In this document: positions 43,514 through 51,878 of the stretch, in pieces | Numbering within the stretch: the first letter of the stretch is position 1 | Layout: each line of letters starts with the position of its first letter | Source: Planctomycetota bacterium | Lineage (GTDB): Bacteria > Planctomycetota > UBA1135 > GCA-002686595 | Length of the DNA: 64,000 nucleotides | Direction of reading: 5' to 3' | Assembly (NCBI GenBank): GCA_020638855.1 | Contig: JACKHT010000004.1 | Span: forward strand, 124,001 to 188,000 | Notes under the pieces: generated by a model | What the model was told of the DNA's origin: nothing | Database searches by the model: none | What the model saw: only the letters and a program-made list of their open reading frames with translations | Made by a program: the position numbers and the translations under genes

Positions 43514-45604
43514 TCAATCCTCCATCGTCACGATGGACGTGGTTTCGATGGCCTTTGCGGGCACCACTTCGTTGTAGGAGAGCACCGACACTTTGGGCAT
43601 GGCCGTGCGCACGAGCTCTCCGAGGAATCGGCGAATGTTGGAACGGACCAAGATCACAGCGTCGCGCCCGTTTTGGCTGGCGGAAGCCACGGCCTGGGCC
43701 ATGCGATCGATCACCGCTTGCAGCCATGCGGGGTTCACGGGTTGGTCACCACCCCCGACGGCCTGGGCGAGGCGCGCCTCCAGGCTCGGGTCGAGCGTGA
43801 CCGCGTACAGCGTCCCACCATGGTCGGAGTGTTGGTCGCAGATGGCGCGGCCAAGCCGTTGGCGCACCAGCTCGGTCAGCGCCTCCGGATCCCGGGACTT
43901 GTCCGAGTGGTCCGCCAAAACTTCGAGGATGGCCGGGATGTTGCGAATGCCCACGCCTTCTTTGAGCAGGTTGCGCAGCACCCGTTGGATGTCGCCGTAG
44001 CCCATCTTCTGCGGGACCAATTCCTCGACGACGGCGGGCGAATGGCGCTTGGCGTTCTCCACCAGCTCCTTGACGTCGTCGCGCGACAGAAGGTCCGAAA
44101 GATGCGAGCGCAGGGTCTCGGCTAGGTGGGTCACCAGCACACTGGTGGCGTCGATCACAGTGAAACCCATGATCTCGGCTTCGTCCCGAACGCTTTCACG
44201 GATCCACTGGGCGGGCAATCCGAAGGCCGGATCGACCGTAGGCGTGCCGGTCAGCTTGCCGCTGGCGGTACCAGGATCCATGGCCATGAATTGGCCGGGT
44301 TCCACGCTCGCGCGGGCCACTTCCTGGCCTCCAATCATGAGCGAGTAGGTGTTGGGCGGCAGCTTGATGTTGTCCTTGATGCGAATCGGGGGCAGGATCA
44401 CGCCTTCGCGCATGGCAAAGCGCCGACGGAGTTGCGCCACGTGATCCAAGAGGCTCGAACCCGACGACTCTTGCACCAAAGGGATCAAGCGATAACCGAT
44501 CTCGAGGCTCACGCGGTCGACCTGGAGCAGTTCGCCCACGCCCTCTTCTTCCTTGGGTTCTCCTTCGGCGTGCGCGCCTTGGGCTCCTCCCGCAAGGGCC
44601 TTGGCTGCGGGCTCCTCGCTGGCATCGGCATTCACGTTGCGCGTGGACTGCCACATGATCAAAAGCAAGCTAGCCAAGATCCAAAACGGAAGCCGCGGCA
44701 TGCCGGGCAAAAAACCGATGGCGAACATCGAACACGCGGCGATGGCGGTCGCGCGCGGGCGGGCGGATACTTGGTTGAACAGGCTGGGGCCCAGGCTCGA
44801 TTCGCTGTTTTCCCGGGTGACCAACACGCCAGCGGCCACCGAGATGAAGAGCGCGGGGATCTGGCTGACCAGTCCGTCGCCAATCGTGAGCATCGAGTAG
44901 GTACGCCCAGCTTCTGCCAGCGACATACCGCCCACGGTGGCAATGGCCACACCACCCAACAGGTTGAGCGCGGTGATGATCAAGCCCGCGATCGCATCGC
45001 CGCGCACGAACTTGGAAGCACCGTCCATGGCCCCGTAGAACTCCGCCTCGGTGCTGACCCGCGCCCGGCGCCTTTTGGCCTCATCCGAGTCGATCAGGCC
45101 CGCGTTGAGGTCCGCGTCGATGGCCATTTGCTTGCCAGGCATGGCATCCAGCACGAATCGAGCAGCGACCTCGGAGATGCGCCCCGAACCTTTGGTGATC
45201 ACCACAAACTGGATGATGATCAAGACCAAGAACACCACCATGCCGACGGCTAGGTTGTCGCCGCCCACGTAGCTGCCGAAGGCCTCGATGACGCTTCCCG
45301 CCTTGCCCTCGCTCAGGATCATGCGGGTGGACGCCACGTTCAGACCCAAGCGGAAGAGGGTGGCGAACAGCAAAATGCTCGGGAACGTAGACAGCTCGAC
45401 CGCGCTCTTGGCGTTCATGGTCACCATGAGCAACAGCACCGCACCCGTGATGTTGAGCGCCAGCAGCAAGTCCAAGACCGCGCCAGGCATGGGCGTGACC
45501 ATGGTCACCAACAAACCCAAGACCAACACACCCAAGAACCAATCGCCGTAGCGCTTGATCAAAGCTCCAAACCCGCCTTGCCCGGGGATCGTTTGTTGGC
45601 TCAT
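43514..45604 (-). CDS. flhA: Flagellar export apparatus protein FlhA
   Basis: 696 residues, the normal length. The N-terminal half has about eight membrane helices (GVLVLGLLVTMVTPMPGAVL onward) with the FHIPEP-type signature FRLGLNVASTRMIL and the loop PGKQMAIDADLNAGLID. The C-terminal cytoplasmic domain binds export chaperones. It starts with an ATGA overlap on flhB and ends one base before flhF. Confidence 0.97.
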   Translation of the reverse strand: MSQQTIPGQGGFGALIKRYGDWFLGVLVLGLLVTMVTPMPGAVLDLLLALNITGAVLLLMVTMNAKSAVELSTFPSILLFATLFRLGLNVASTRMILSEGKAGSVIEAFGSYVGGDNLAVGMVVFLVLIIIQFVVITKGSGRISEVAARFVLDAMPGKQMAIDADLNAGLIDSDEAKRRRARVSTEAEFYGAMDGASKFVRGDAIAGLIITALNLLGGVAIATVGGMSLAEAGRTYSMLTIGDGLVSQIPALFISVAAGVLVTRENSESSLGPSLFNQVSARPRATAIAACSMFAIGFLPGMPRLPFWILASLLLIMWQSTRNVNADASEEPAAKALAGGAQGAHAEGEPKEEEGVGELLQVDRVSLEIGYRLIPLVQESSGSSLLDHVAQLRRRFAMREGVILPPIRIKDNIKLPPNTYSLMIGGQEVARASVEPGQFMAMDPGTASGKLTGTPTVDPAFGLPAQWIRESVRDEAEIMGFTVIDATSVLVTHLAETLRSHLSDLLSRDDVKELVENAKRHSPAVVEELVPQKMGYGDIQRVLRNLLKEGVGIRNIPAILEVLADHSDKSRDPEALTELVRQRLGRAICDQHSDHGGTLYAVTLDPSLEARLAQAVGGGDQPVNPAWLQAVIDRMAQAVASASQNGRDAVILVRSNIRRFLGELVRTAMPKVSVLSYNEVVPAKAIETTSIVTMED

Positions 45605-46704
45605 ACCGCGCTACCTCCGCTGTAGGCCCGGTTTCCCTGCGGGTTCAGGACGAAGGCCAGCACGCGCGCGACGGCTTCGAACAGGTCCTCGGGGATTTCA
45701 TCCCCGATTTCGACCATGCGATGCAAGCCACGCGCCAAGGGCGGGTCTTCGATGATGGGGACGCCCGCCTCTTTCGCGATGCGCTTGATGTTCTGAGCCA
45801 CCAGATCCATGCCCTTGGCCACCACCCAGGGGGCCCGGTTGGGATCGTTTTCGTCGTAGCGCAAGGCCACGGCAAAGTGCGTGGGGTTGGTGATGACCAG
45901 GGTGGCCGTGGGAACGTCGGTCATCATGCGTCGGCGCGCCGACTCGCGCTGGATGGCGCGGATCCGCGCTTTGACCTGGGGATCGCCGTCAGAGCTCTTG
46001 AGCTCATCGCGCAGCTCCTTCTTGCTCATGCGCATGTCCTTGGCGTGTTGGAAGCGTTGGTACGCATAGTCCAAGACGCCGATCAGGATGGCCACAGCGA
46101 TGCCCGCCAGGGCCACCCGACCCAACATGCGTACGACTTCGGACAGCACCACGGTCAAATCGAGGCCGACCAACGAAGTCAACTTCTCGCGCTGGACGTA
46201 GAGCGCCACAACCATGGCCACAGAAATCGCCGAGATCTTGAGGGTCGCCATGCCCGTCCGCACCCAGCCGCGCAGCCCGATGATCTTTTTGATGCCCTTG
46301 GCGGGGCTCAGTTTGCCCCAATCGAGTTCGACCGCCTTGGGGGTCAACCGAAAGCCAATCTGCCCGTAGCCCATGGCCAAACTGAGCACGTACACCGGCA
46401 GGATGACCCCCAATGCGGGCAAAATGAAGCGGCGGCCGGCCGATTGCATCATCTGCACGAAAGTCAGCTCATCGGCTGTACGCCACTCGGCTCTGGCCAA
46501 GCCGTCCAAGGTCTCCTTGACCAGCCCCTGGCTGGTCGTCAGCAAGGTCGGCCCGACCCAAGCCAGTGCCAGCAAAGCGGCCAACAAGCCCATGGCCACC
46601 ACCATCTCGTTCGACATGGCGACTTGGCCTTTCTCGCGGGCATCTTCGATGCGCCGTGGGGTGGCTTCTTCGGTCTTTTCGCTTTGTTCGGTGCTATCAG
46701 CCAT
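45601..46704 (-). CDS. flhB: Flagellar export switch protein FlhB
   Basis: 367 residues from the ATG at 46704, preceded by GGAGG. The N-terminus EKTEEATPRRIEDAREKGQV is the family signature; four membrane helices follow. The autocleavage site NPTH sits in VITNPTHFAVALRY near residue 271. Cleavage there switches export from rod/hook to filament substrates. It overlaps fliR by 8 bases and flhA by 4. Confidence 0.97.
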   Translation of the reverse strand: MADSTEQSEKTEEATPRRIEDAREKGQVAMSNEMVVAMGLLAALLALAWVGPTLLTTSQGLVKETLDGLARAEWRTADELTFVQMMQSAGRRFILPALGVILPVYVLSLAMGYGQIGFRLTPKAVELDWGKLSPAKGIKKIIGLRGWVRTGMATLKISAISVAMVVALYVQREKLTSLVGLDLTVVLSEVVRMLGRVALAGIAVAILIGVLDYAYQRFQHAKDMRMSKKELRDELKSSDGDPQVKARIRAIQRESARRRMMTDVPTATLVITNPTHFAVALRYDENDPNRAPWVVAKGMDLVAQNIKRIAKEAGVPIIEDPPLARGLHRMVEIGDEIPEDLFEAVARVLAFVLNPQGNRAYSGGSAV

Positions 46705-47476
46705 GGTGCACCTCCAGGGCATCGAGGCCTTGTCCCAAACTCGTCATCAGCGCATCCAAGAGCTGCTGCGAAGCGGGCGCGATCCAAGGGGCGAAGAGCA
46801 AGAGCGCGATGAGTCCTCCCAGCACGCGCATGTTGAAGCCAAACTCGATCACGTTGATTTGGGGCACCGTGCGGATCAGCACGCCCATCAGCACCGAAAC
46901 CAGTGACAGGAGCACCATGACCGGGGCGGCAAAGGTCAAACCAGCCTTGAACAGCTGCGAGAACATCACCGTCAAGGTGTCCGGAATGCTGCCCGACCAA
47001 TCGAGCGAACCGACCGGCGCGCGGTCATAGGAGGCCAACAACGCGCGCACCAACCACAAGTGGCCGTTGGCCGCGAGCAGCCCCAGCAAGAACAGGGTCT
47101 CGTACATGAACGCGATCATCGGGCTCGATTCGTTCGTACCGGGATCGACTAGGCTCGCCATGTTGAAGGACATCTCGTGCCCGATCATGACCCCCGCGAC
47201 GCGCACGGCGAGCAGGACCAAGTGCAGGATCATGGCCAAGAACAGCCCAATCGCGACTTCCCGACCGGCGAGCAGGGCAAACTCAAAGGTTCCCGGCGAG
47301 TAGCCCAAAGGCGAGCCGCCGGCCATATACAGGACGATGGCTAGGATCGCGATCAAACCCACCTTGGCGCCCGAGGAACTGATCGAAAGGCCCAACAACG
47401 GCGCCGCCAACACCAGCGCGCTGGTGCGGGTCATGTAGAGGCCAAAGGCCTCCAAGGTTCCGGGCGGCAGCAACAT
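46697..47476 (-). CDS. fliR: Flagellar export apparatus protein FliR
   Basis: 259 residues from the ATG at 47476, which overlaps the fliQ stop by one base (TGATG). Multiple membrane helices (VGLIAILAIVLYMAGG, VAIGLFLAMILHLVLLAVRV) and the FliR-typical GHEMSFNMASLVDPGTNESS segment. It forms the export gate with FliP and FliQ. The frame is open upstream but overlaps fliQ there. Confidence 0.95.
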   Translation of the reverse strand: MLLPPGTLEAFGLYMTRTSALVLAAPLLGLSISSSGAKVGLIAILAIVLYMAGGSPLGYSPGTFEFALLAGREVAIGLFLAMILHLVLLAVRVAGVMIGHEMSFNMASLVDPGTNESSPMIAFMYETLFLLGLLAANGHLWLVRALLASYDRAPVGSLDWSGSIPDTLTVMFSQLFKAGLTFAAPVMVLLSLVSVLMGVLIRTVPQINVIEFGFNMRVLGGLIALLLFAPWIAPASQQLLDALMTSLGQGLDALEVHHG

Positions 47477-47754
47477 CAGGCGAGTCCAAACTCCACGAGT
47501 TGCGAGAAAATGCGCTCCGTGAACGAACGCAAGAGTTCCAAAGCGGGGGCGAGCAGCAGCAGCGTCACGACCATCACCGCGAGCATCTTGGGCACCAGGC
47601 TCATGGTCTGTTCTTGGATCGAGGTCAAAGCCTGGAAGAGGCTCACCAAAACACCCACAAACAAGCCAATCACCAGGGCCGGTGTGGCCACCACCAGGGT
47701 GGTCCACAAAAGGTCACGGGCCAAGTCGATGATGCGTAGGTCGAAGCCGTCCAT
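47476..47754 (-). CDS. fliQ: Flagellar export apparatus protein FliQ
   Basis: 92 residues with two membrane helices (VVATPALVIGLFVGVLVSLF and KMLAVMVVTLLLLAPALELL) and the signature ALTSIQEQTMSLVPK between them. Component of the FliPQR export gate. Confidence 0.97.
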   Translation of the reverse strand: MDGFDLRIIDLARDLLWTTLVVATPALVIGLFVGVLVSLFQALTSIQEQTMSLVPKMLAVMVVTLLLLAPALELLRSFTERIFSQLVEFGLA

Positions 47755-47762
47755 GGGGATGC

Positions 47763-48590
47763 CTACAGGAACGAGGTGACGACCGATTCGCAGATCAGGT
47801 GCCAGCCGTCGACCAGCACGAAGACCAGGATCTTGATCGGGGTGGAAATCATGACCGGCGGCAGCATGAACATGCCCATCGAGAGCAGCACGCTGGAGAC
47901 CACCAGGTCGATGACGAGGAAGGGCAGGAACAGAAGGAAGCCCATTTGGAAGGCCGTCTTGAGTTCGCTGAGCACAAAGGCCGGGATCACGACCCGGGCC
48001 GGGAGCGACTTGGCGTCGGTTTCAGCCACCATGCCGTCCGCATCGAGGGCGACCGGCAACGAGCTCGCCGCATGCACAATGCCCGAATGGGTGCCGTTGG
48101 CCATCTCTTGGAACAGTTCGAGTTCGCTGGGCCGGGTGTTGTTGACCAGGAACACCGAGAACTCCGCCCAAGTGGTGTCCATGGCCTCTTTGGCGCCCAT
48201 TTCACCTGCTTGGTAGGGCACCCAGGCCTTGGCATGCACGCTGGTGGCCACAGGGGCCATGACGAACATGGTCAGGAACAGCGCCAACCCGATCAGCACG
48301 GGGTTGGGGGGCAACTCGTTGACCGAAAGGGCGCGACGTACGAAGGAAAGCACGATCACGATGCGCGTGAAGCTGGTGACCGTGACCAGGACGGCTGGCA
48401 ACAGCGACAGCGCCGTCAACAACAGCGCGATTTCCACGGCGGTGGACAGTCGCTCGGTACCGGCGAAGCCCGGCAGGCTGGGAGCGGCGGCGGCCGCATC
48501 CGGAAGCGGCGCGGTCCCTTGGGCCGCAAAGACCCCGGAGACGAGCCAAGCCGCCATCAGCAGCAAGAAGGCCCACTTGCGAGCAGACAT
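47763..48590 (-). CDS. fliP: Flagellar export apparatus protein FliP
   Basis: 275 residues from the ATG at 48590, which shares one base with the fliO stop and follows AGGAG. It has a cleavable signal peptide (FLLLMAAWLVSGVFAAQ), as E. coli FliP does. Family motifs: VTSFTRIVIVLSFVRRAL, LPPNPVLIGLALFLTMFVMA and the C-terminal FLVIDLVVSSVLLSMGMFML. The periplasmic loop contains a longer than usual stretch around ANGTHSGIVHAAS. Confidence 0.97.
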   Translation of the reverse strand: MSARKWAFLLLMAAWLVSGVFAAQGTAPLPDAAAAAPSLPGFAGTERLSTAVEIALLLTALSLLPAVLVTVTSFTRIVIVLSFVRRALSVNELPPNPVLIGLALFLTMFVMAPVATSVHAKAWVPYQAGEMGAKEAMDTTWAEFSVFLVNNTRPSELELFQEMANGTHSGIVHAASSLPVALDADGMVAETDAKSLPARVVIPAFVLSELKTAFQMGFLLFLPFLVIDLVVSSVLLSMGMFMLPPVMISTPIKILVFVLVDGWHLICESVVTSFL

Positions 48591-49129
48591 CAACCGAGCT
48601 CCTGCAGGCCTTGGGCCTGGGGCTGGGGGCTGCGCGCGGTTTGGGCTGCTTCGGCGCGACGACGGGCTTCGAGCTGGGCCTGGGCTTGTTCCAGGAGCGT
48701 TTCGAAGGGGTCGGGTCCGACCGCAACGGCGGGGGCTTTGGCCTTGGCTTTGCGCAAGGAGGCCTTGCGGGGGATCAGCGAGTCCGGCTGCGCTGCGGCC
48801 TTGGCGGCTTCATGCTGGACCATCTCCGCGTCCAACTCCGCCACCAGGGAAACGCTCTTCTCACCCAAACCCAAGGCAAAGGTGCGGTCGAAGCACCGCA
48901 CGATCGCCAGTTGGCGCCGGGAGCCCAACGAGAGCACTTCGACGACTTGCATCGAGCGGCGCCCATTGCGCCCCCCCAGTGCGGATTGGTGGAAGAGCTT
49001 GCGCAGCCCAAAGGCCAAGCCCACCAGAATCAACACGACCCCGCCCAGGACGGCGAAGTAGCGGGTCAAGTCGGGTCCCTGGGCTTGGGGAACCTGGGCA
49101 GACAAGAGGAGTAGGGCGGGAAGTTGCAT
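48590..49129 (-). CDS. fliO: Flagellar biosynthetic protein FliO
   Basis: 179 residues from the ATG at 49129. One membrane helix (FAVLGGVVLILVGLAFGL) is followed by the FliO domain MQVVEVLSLGSRRQLAIVRC and FALGLGEKSVSLVAEL, then an Ala/Gln-rich tail. FliO assists FliP assembly. It is the first gene of the operon, 21 bases downstream of a sigma-54 promoter. The frame is open further upstream but would run through the promoter. Confidence 0.88.
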   Translation of the reverse strand: MQLPALLLLSAQVPQAQGPDLTRYFAVLGGVVLILVGLAFGLRKLFHQSALGGRNGRRSMQVVEVLSLGSRRQLAIVRCFDRTFALGLGEKSVSLVAELDAEMVQHEAAKAAAQPDSLIPRKASLRKAKAKAPAVAVGPDPFETLLEQAQAQLEARRRAEAAQTARSPQPQAQGLQELG

Positions 49130-49149
49130 GGCGTGGTTGCCCTGCCCTT

Positions 49150-49165
49150 CGCAAAGCCCGTGCCA
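49150..49165 (-). promoter_or_regulatory. Sigma-54 promoter of the fliO-flhA-fliA operon
   Basis: On the minus strand: TGGCAC, five bases, TTGCG. This is the sigma-54 consensus (TGGCAC-N5-TTGCW) except the last base, with GG and GC exactly ten bases apart. The predicted start is near 49139, about 10 bases before the fliO ATG. Activation is expected from the FlrC-like protein at 54241. Confidence 0.85.
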
Positions 49166-49170
49166 AGCAC

Positions 49171-49198
49171 CGAAACCCTTCCAAACCCTTCCAAACCA
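49171..49198. repeat. Short tandem repeat upstream of the fliO sigma-54 promoter
   Basis: Nearly three copies of a ten-base unit CCAAACCCTT lie immediately upstream of the -24 element. They may be a protein-binding array or slippage. Confidence 0.7.
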
Positions 49199-49257
49199 TG
49201 CCAGAAGGGGCCAGCTGGGGCCCCTATCCAGGCTTGCGTCCGGGGGACTGTCGAGGA

Positions 49258-49275
49258 ATGCAACACCCGTTGCAT
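49258..49275. promoter_or_regulatory. Palindrome, candidate upstream activator site
   Basis: ATGCAAC, four bases, GTTGCAT: a perfect seven-base inverted repeat about 120-136 bases upstream of the predicted sigma-54 start of fliO, the usual distance for an enhancer site of an NtrC-type activator. Assignment to the FlrC-like protein is inference. Confidence 0.45.
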
Positions 49276-49326
49276 CCTGCAACAGGGTCCAAGCCGAGCC
49301 GCCCGCTTCCTAGGATCGCCCGAATC

Positions 49327-49707
49327 CTAGGCCGACACGTCGCAGGTACCGCCCGCGGAAGTCGAATCCGAGGTCGACTCCGACATGGCGTCGATCGTGC
49401 GCAGACCTTGGCGACTCTTCAGCAACAGGCCCGCCAAGCGTTCCCGATCCTGCTGGACCGCCTTCGAAAGCAAGGCATTGAGCCGCAAGAGTTCGGACAA
49501 GCGACCCGTCAACCGGGCCTGGGCCTCTTGCGAAACACGATCCCGGAGCTGGCTCAGATCGCCCAGCAGGGCAAATGCAGCCCGAACATCGGAGAAACTA
49601 CGACCAACATTCGGATCGTGGGGCGCACAGGCCTCCAGCTCTCCCAGGCAATCGTGAAGCCCCTTGCGGGCGGCATCCAGGGCCTCAAAAATGGCCTGTT
49701 CGTTCAC
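49327..49707 (-). CDS. FliT/FlgN-like flagellar export chaperone (putative)
   Basis: 126 residues, all helical, starting within the fliS stop (ATGA overlap). The helix LSELLRLNALLSKAVQQDRE resembles the C-terminal helix of FlgN/FliT chaperones, and the position after fliD-fliS is where fliT normally lies. The acidic Ser/Thr tail is unusual. Family assignment rests mostly on context. Confidence 0.55.
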   Translation of the reverse strand: MNEQAIFEALDAARKGLHDCLGELEACAPHDPNVGRSFSDVRAAFALLGDLSQLRDRVSQEAQARLTGRLSELLRLNALLSKAVQQDRERLAGLLLKSRQGLRTIDAMSESTSDSTSAGGTCDVSA

Positions 49708-50096
49708 CGACCGGACTCCGACTCCAATTCGACTTTGCGCCAGGCGTCTAGCAGGATCTCGAGTACGTGCTTGACGTTCTCCAGGGCCTCGATCGACTTC
49801 TCCATTTGGGCGCGCAGCAGCTCATCCTCGCAGAACAGGTACAGACGTTCCAGGTTGCGAGGGATCTCGGGGTTGCCCTCCGACCCGTGATCCAGGGCCA
49901 AACGAAGCTCGATGACGATGTCCTCGACGTTGCGGCAGAGTTCGAGGAATTTGGCGCCTGTGGCCCCTTCCGGAAGGTTCATGGCCTGCCCGAGGTAGCG
50001 CAAAGCACCTTGGTACAAGAGCCGAATGATCTGCAACGGGGGCGCGTTTTCAACCGTTGCTTGGAAGTAGGCCTGGCTGGCTTCGTGGGCGTTCAT
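49704..50096 (-). CDS. fliS: Flagellin export chaperone FliS
   Basis: 130 residues. Pattern typical for FliS: AYFQATVENAPPLQIIRLLY near the N-terminus, with a helical bundle containing ELCRNVEDIVIELRLALD and LYLFCEDELLRAQMEKS. It keeps flagellin unfolded before export. It follows fliD by 17 bases. Confidence 0.9.
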   Translation of the reverse strand: MNAHEASQAYFQATVENAPPLQIIRLLYQGALRYLGQAMNLPEGATGAKFLELCRNVEDIVIELRLALDHGSEGNPEIPRNLERLYLFCEDELLRAQMEKSIEALENVKHVLEILLDAWRKVELESESGR

Positions 50097-50113
50097 GGTG
50101 TCCTAGGGGTCTG

Positions 50114-51625
50114 TTAGCGGTTGGTGTACAGGATCGATTGCAGCGCCGAGCCTTGGGCGTTTAGGCCGCCCATCAGCTCCTCCAGTCGGGCGAAACGCAG
50201 CACCAAGTCCGAGCGGTACGCTTCGAGCGCTCTCTCTTTCACATCGATCCGATCGGTGATGCGTTTGACCGAGTCTTCAAGGGTTTGCTTGCGCAAATCG
50301 AAGATGCCGCGCAGCTGGATCTCCGAGTCACCATTGGGGAGGTTCCCCATCAGCCGGCCCAGGTTGCGCACCAGGGTGCTGAACAGCCCGCTGTCCGCAG
50401 TGGTGTCCTGGTAGTACGCCGGGGTATTCTCCAGAGCGTTCGGGTCACGCTCGAACCCATCCAGGTCGACAAACAGGTCGGCTAGCTTCTCGAGGTTGGC
50501 GCTGATTTTCTCGTCGAACTTGGTCGCATCCAAGGTGAGCGTGCCATCACGCCCTTGACTGATGCCGACCAACGAAAGCGTCGAAAAGCCCTCCGTATCG
50601 GCCATCACCACCGAACTGGGAATGTTGAAGAGCGAGCTGCTCAATTCGCGCTTTACGGCGCTCAGAGCCGTATCCCCGAACAATTCCCCAGTGGTGGGGG
50701 TACCGTTGTCCCCATCGGCCGGGGTGAAGGTGTTCTGGGTGTTCATGAAGTCGACCACATCGTTGTACGCGTCGATGAACCCCTGGATTTGATTGCGCAT
50801 CTCCTCGCGATCGGGCTCCACCCCAAAATTGGTGGTTCCGAGCCCAGTCAATTCCAAGTTGACCCCCGTCAACACGTCGCTGAAATCGTTGCTGGAACGC
50901 TCGATCAGCAAACCGTCGATTCGGGCTTGGGCGTTGTTGCCCACCGTGATGTTGCTCGAGCTCGTCGCCACACCGTTGGCATCGGGGGGCGAGTTGTCCA
51001 AGGTCAGCCCGGTCAGCGTGCTGGTGAGGCCAAAGATCCGCCCCTCTTCTCCGCTGTCCTTGGAAGCCACTACCAGTTGATACGAGGGGCTCGAAACGGT
51101 CCCTGTGTTGATCACGGATGCCGCGACATCGGCTCCCGCAGCATCGTTGATGCGCGAGGCAATTTCCCCCAGGGACGACTCGTCCGCATTGATGGAAATG
51201 TCGTAGTTGGTGGTGCCCACCGTGAAGCTGATCGATTGGCCGTCCACCGTGCCCAAGTCCGTGGTGGAGTCGAGGACCCCGTCAAAGGCCCAACGATCGA
51301 CGCTGGCGAGGCGTAGGACGTCCATGGTATGCGTCCCTTGGATGGCGTTGTCCTCCGCGCTGATCTTGGCGACGTCTTCATTGGCGCCGTTGATGGCCAA
51401 GGCCAGGAAACCGTTCAGGGTGGATAGGTCCTTGGCTTTGTCCTTGAGGGTCGTGACCAGGGTCTGGAACTGCCCAAGCTTGTCGATCTTGCGCTGGGTT
51501 GCGGAACGGTCCGCGGAAAGTTGATTGATCGGAAGCCGTTCCAGCGCCACCAACTGGTTGACAATCGACTGGGTGTCGATACCACTTCCGAGGCCGCTGA
51601 ATGAAATTCCTGATGTGTTGACCAT
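50114..51625 (-). CDS. fliD: Flagellar filament cap protein FliD
   Basis: 503 residues. N-terminal D0 signature ISFSGLGSGIDTQSIVNQLV, then coiled-coil; central beta domains (DVLRLASVDRW, VDGQSISFTVGTTNYDISIN); C-terminal region with FDLRKQTLEDSVKRITDRID and LRFARLEELMGGLNAQGSAL as in other caps. It forms the cap under which flagellin polymerises. A GGAGG motif precedes the start, and a sigma-28-type promoter lies 30 bases further upstream. Confidence 0.95.
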   Translation of the reverse strand: MVNTSGISFSGLGSGIDTQSIVNQLVALERLPINQLSADRSATQRKIDKLGQFQTLVTTLKDKAKDLSTLNGFLALAINGANEDVAKISAEDNAIQGTHTMDVLRLASVDRWAFDGVLDSTTDLGTVDGQSISFTVGTTNYDISINADESSLGEIASRINDAAGADVAASVINTGTVSSPSYQLVVASKDSGEEGRIFGLTSTLTGLTLDNSPPDANGVATSSSNITVGNNAQARIDGLLIERSSNDFSDVLTGVNLELTGLGTTNFGVEPDREEMRNQIQGFIDAYNDVVDFMNTQNTFTPADGDNGTPTTGELFGDTALSAVKRELSSSLFNIPSSVVMADTEGFSTLSLVGISQGRDGTLTLDATKFDEKISANLEKLADLFVDLDGFERDPNALENTPAYYQDTTADSGLFSTLVRNLGRLMGNLPNGDSEIQLRGIFDLRKQTLEDSVKRITDRIDVKERALEAYRSDLVLRFARLEELMGGLNAQGSALQSILYTNR

Positions 51626-51654
51626 GATGGGAAGGCCTCCAGGCCGTCTTCCAG

Positions 51655-51681
51655 TTATCGGATGCTGACGGGCGAGCTTGA
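51655..51681 (-). promoter_or_regulatory. Sigma-28-type promoter of fliD-fliS
   Basis: On the minus strand: TCAAGCTC, 11 bases, TCCGATAA. Against TAAAGTTT-N11-GCCGATAA this is 5/8 and 7/8 with exact spacing. Its end is 30 bases before the fliD ATG. Confidence 0.65.
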
Positions 51682-51817
51682 TCGTTCAAATTTCCCAACG
51701 GGTCGTTCGGGAAGCGATGCGGGAAAGCCGGAAAGATTTTCCGCATCTCTGCACGCGAATTCGTACGCCCTCGCGCTCCGATGCTTGCCCAAGGTACCGG
51801 TGGTGGGGACCGGAACG

Positions 51818-51848
51818 TAGAAGGCCCCGCACGGGGCGGGGCCTTCTA
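51818..51848. terminator. Terminator hairpin after flagellin gene 1
   Basis: A perfect 13-base stem (TAGAAGGCCCCGC and its complement) with a five-base loop, 31 bases after the flagellin stop on the minus strand. It separates the flagellin and fliD units. Confidence 0.65.
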
Positions 51849-51878
51849 CTCATTGCCGTCGGCTAGAGCCGACCGGGA

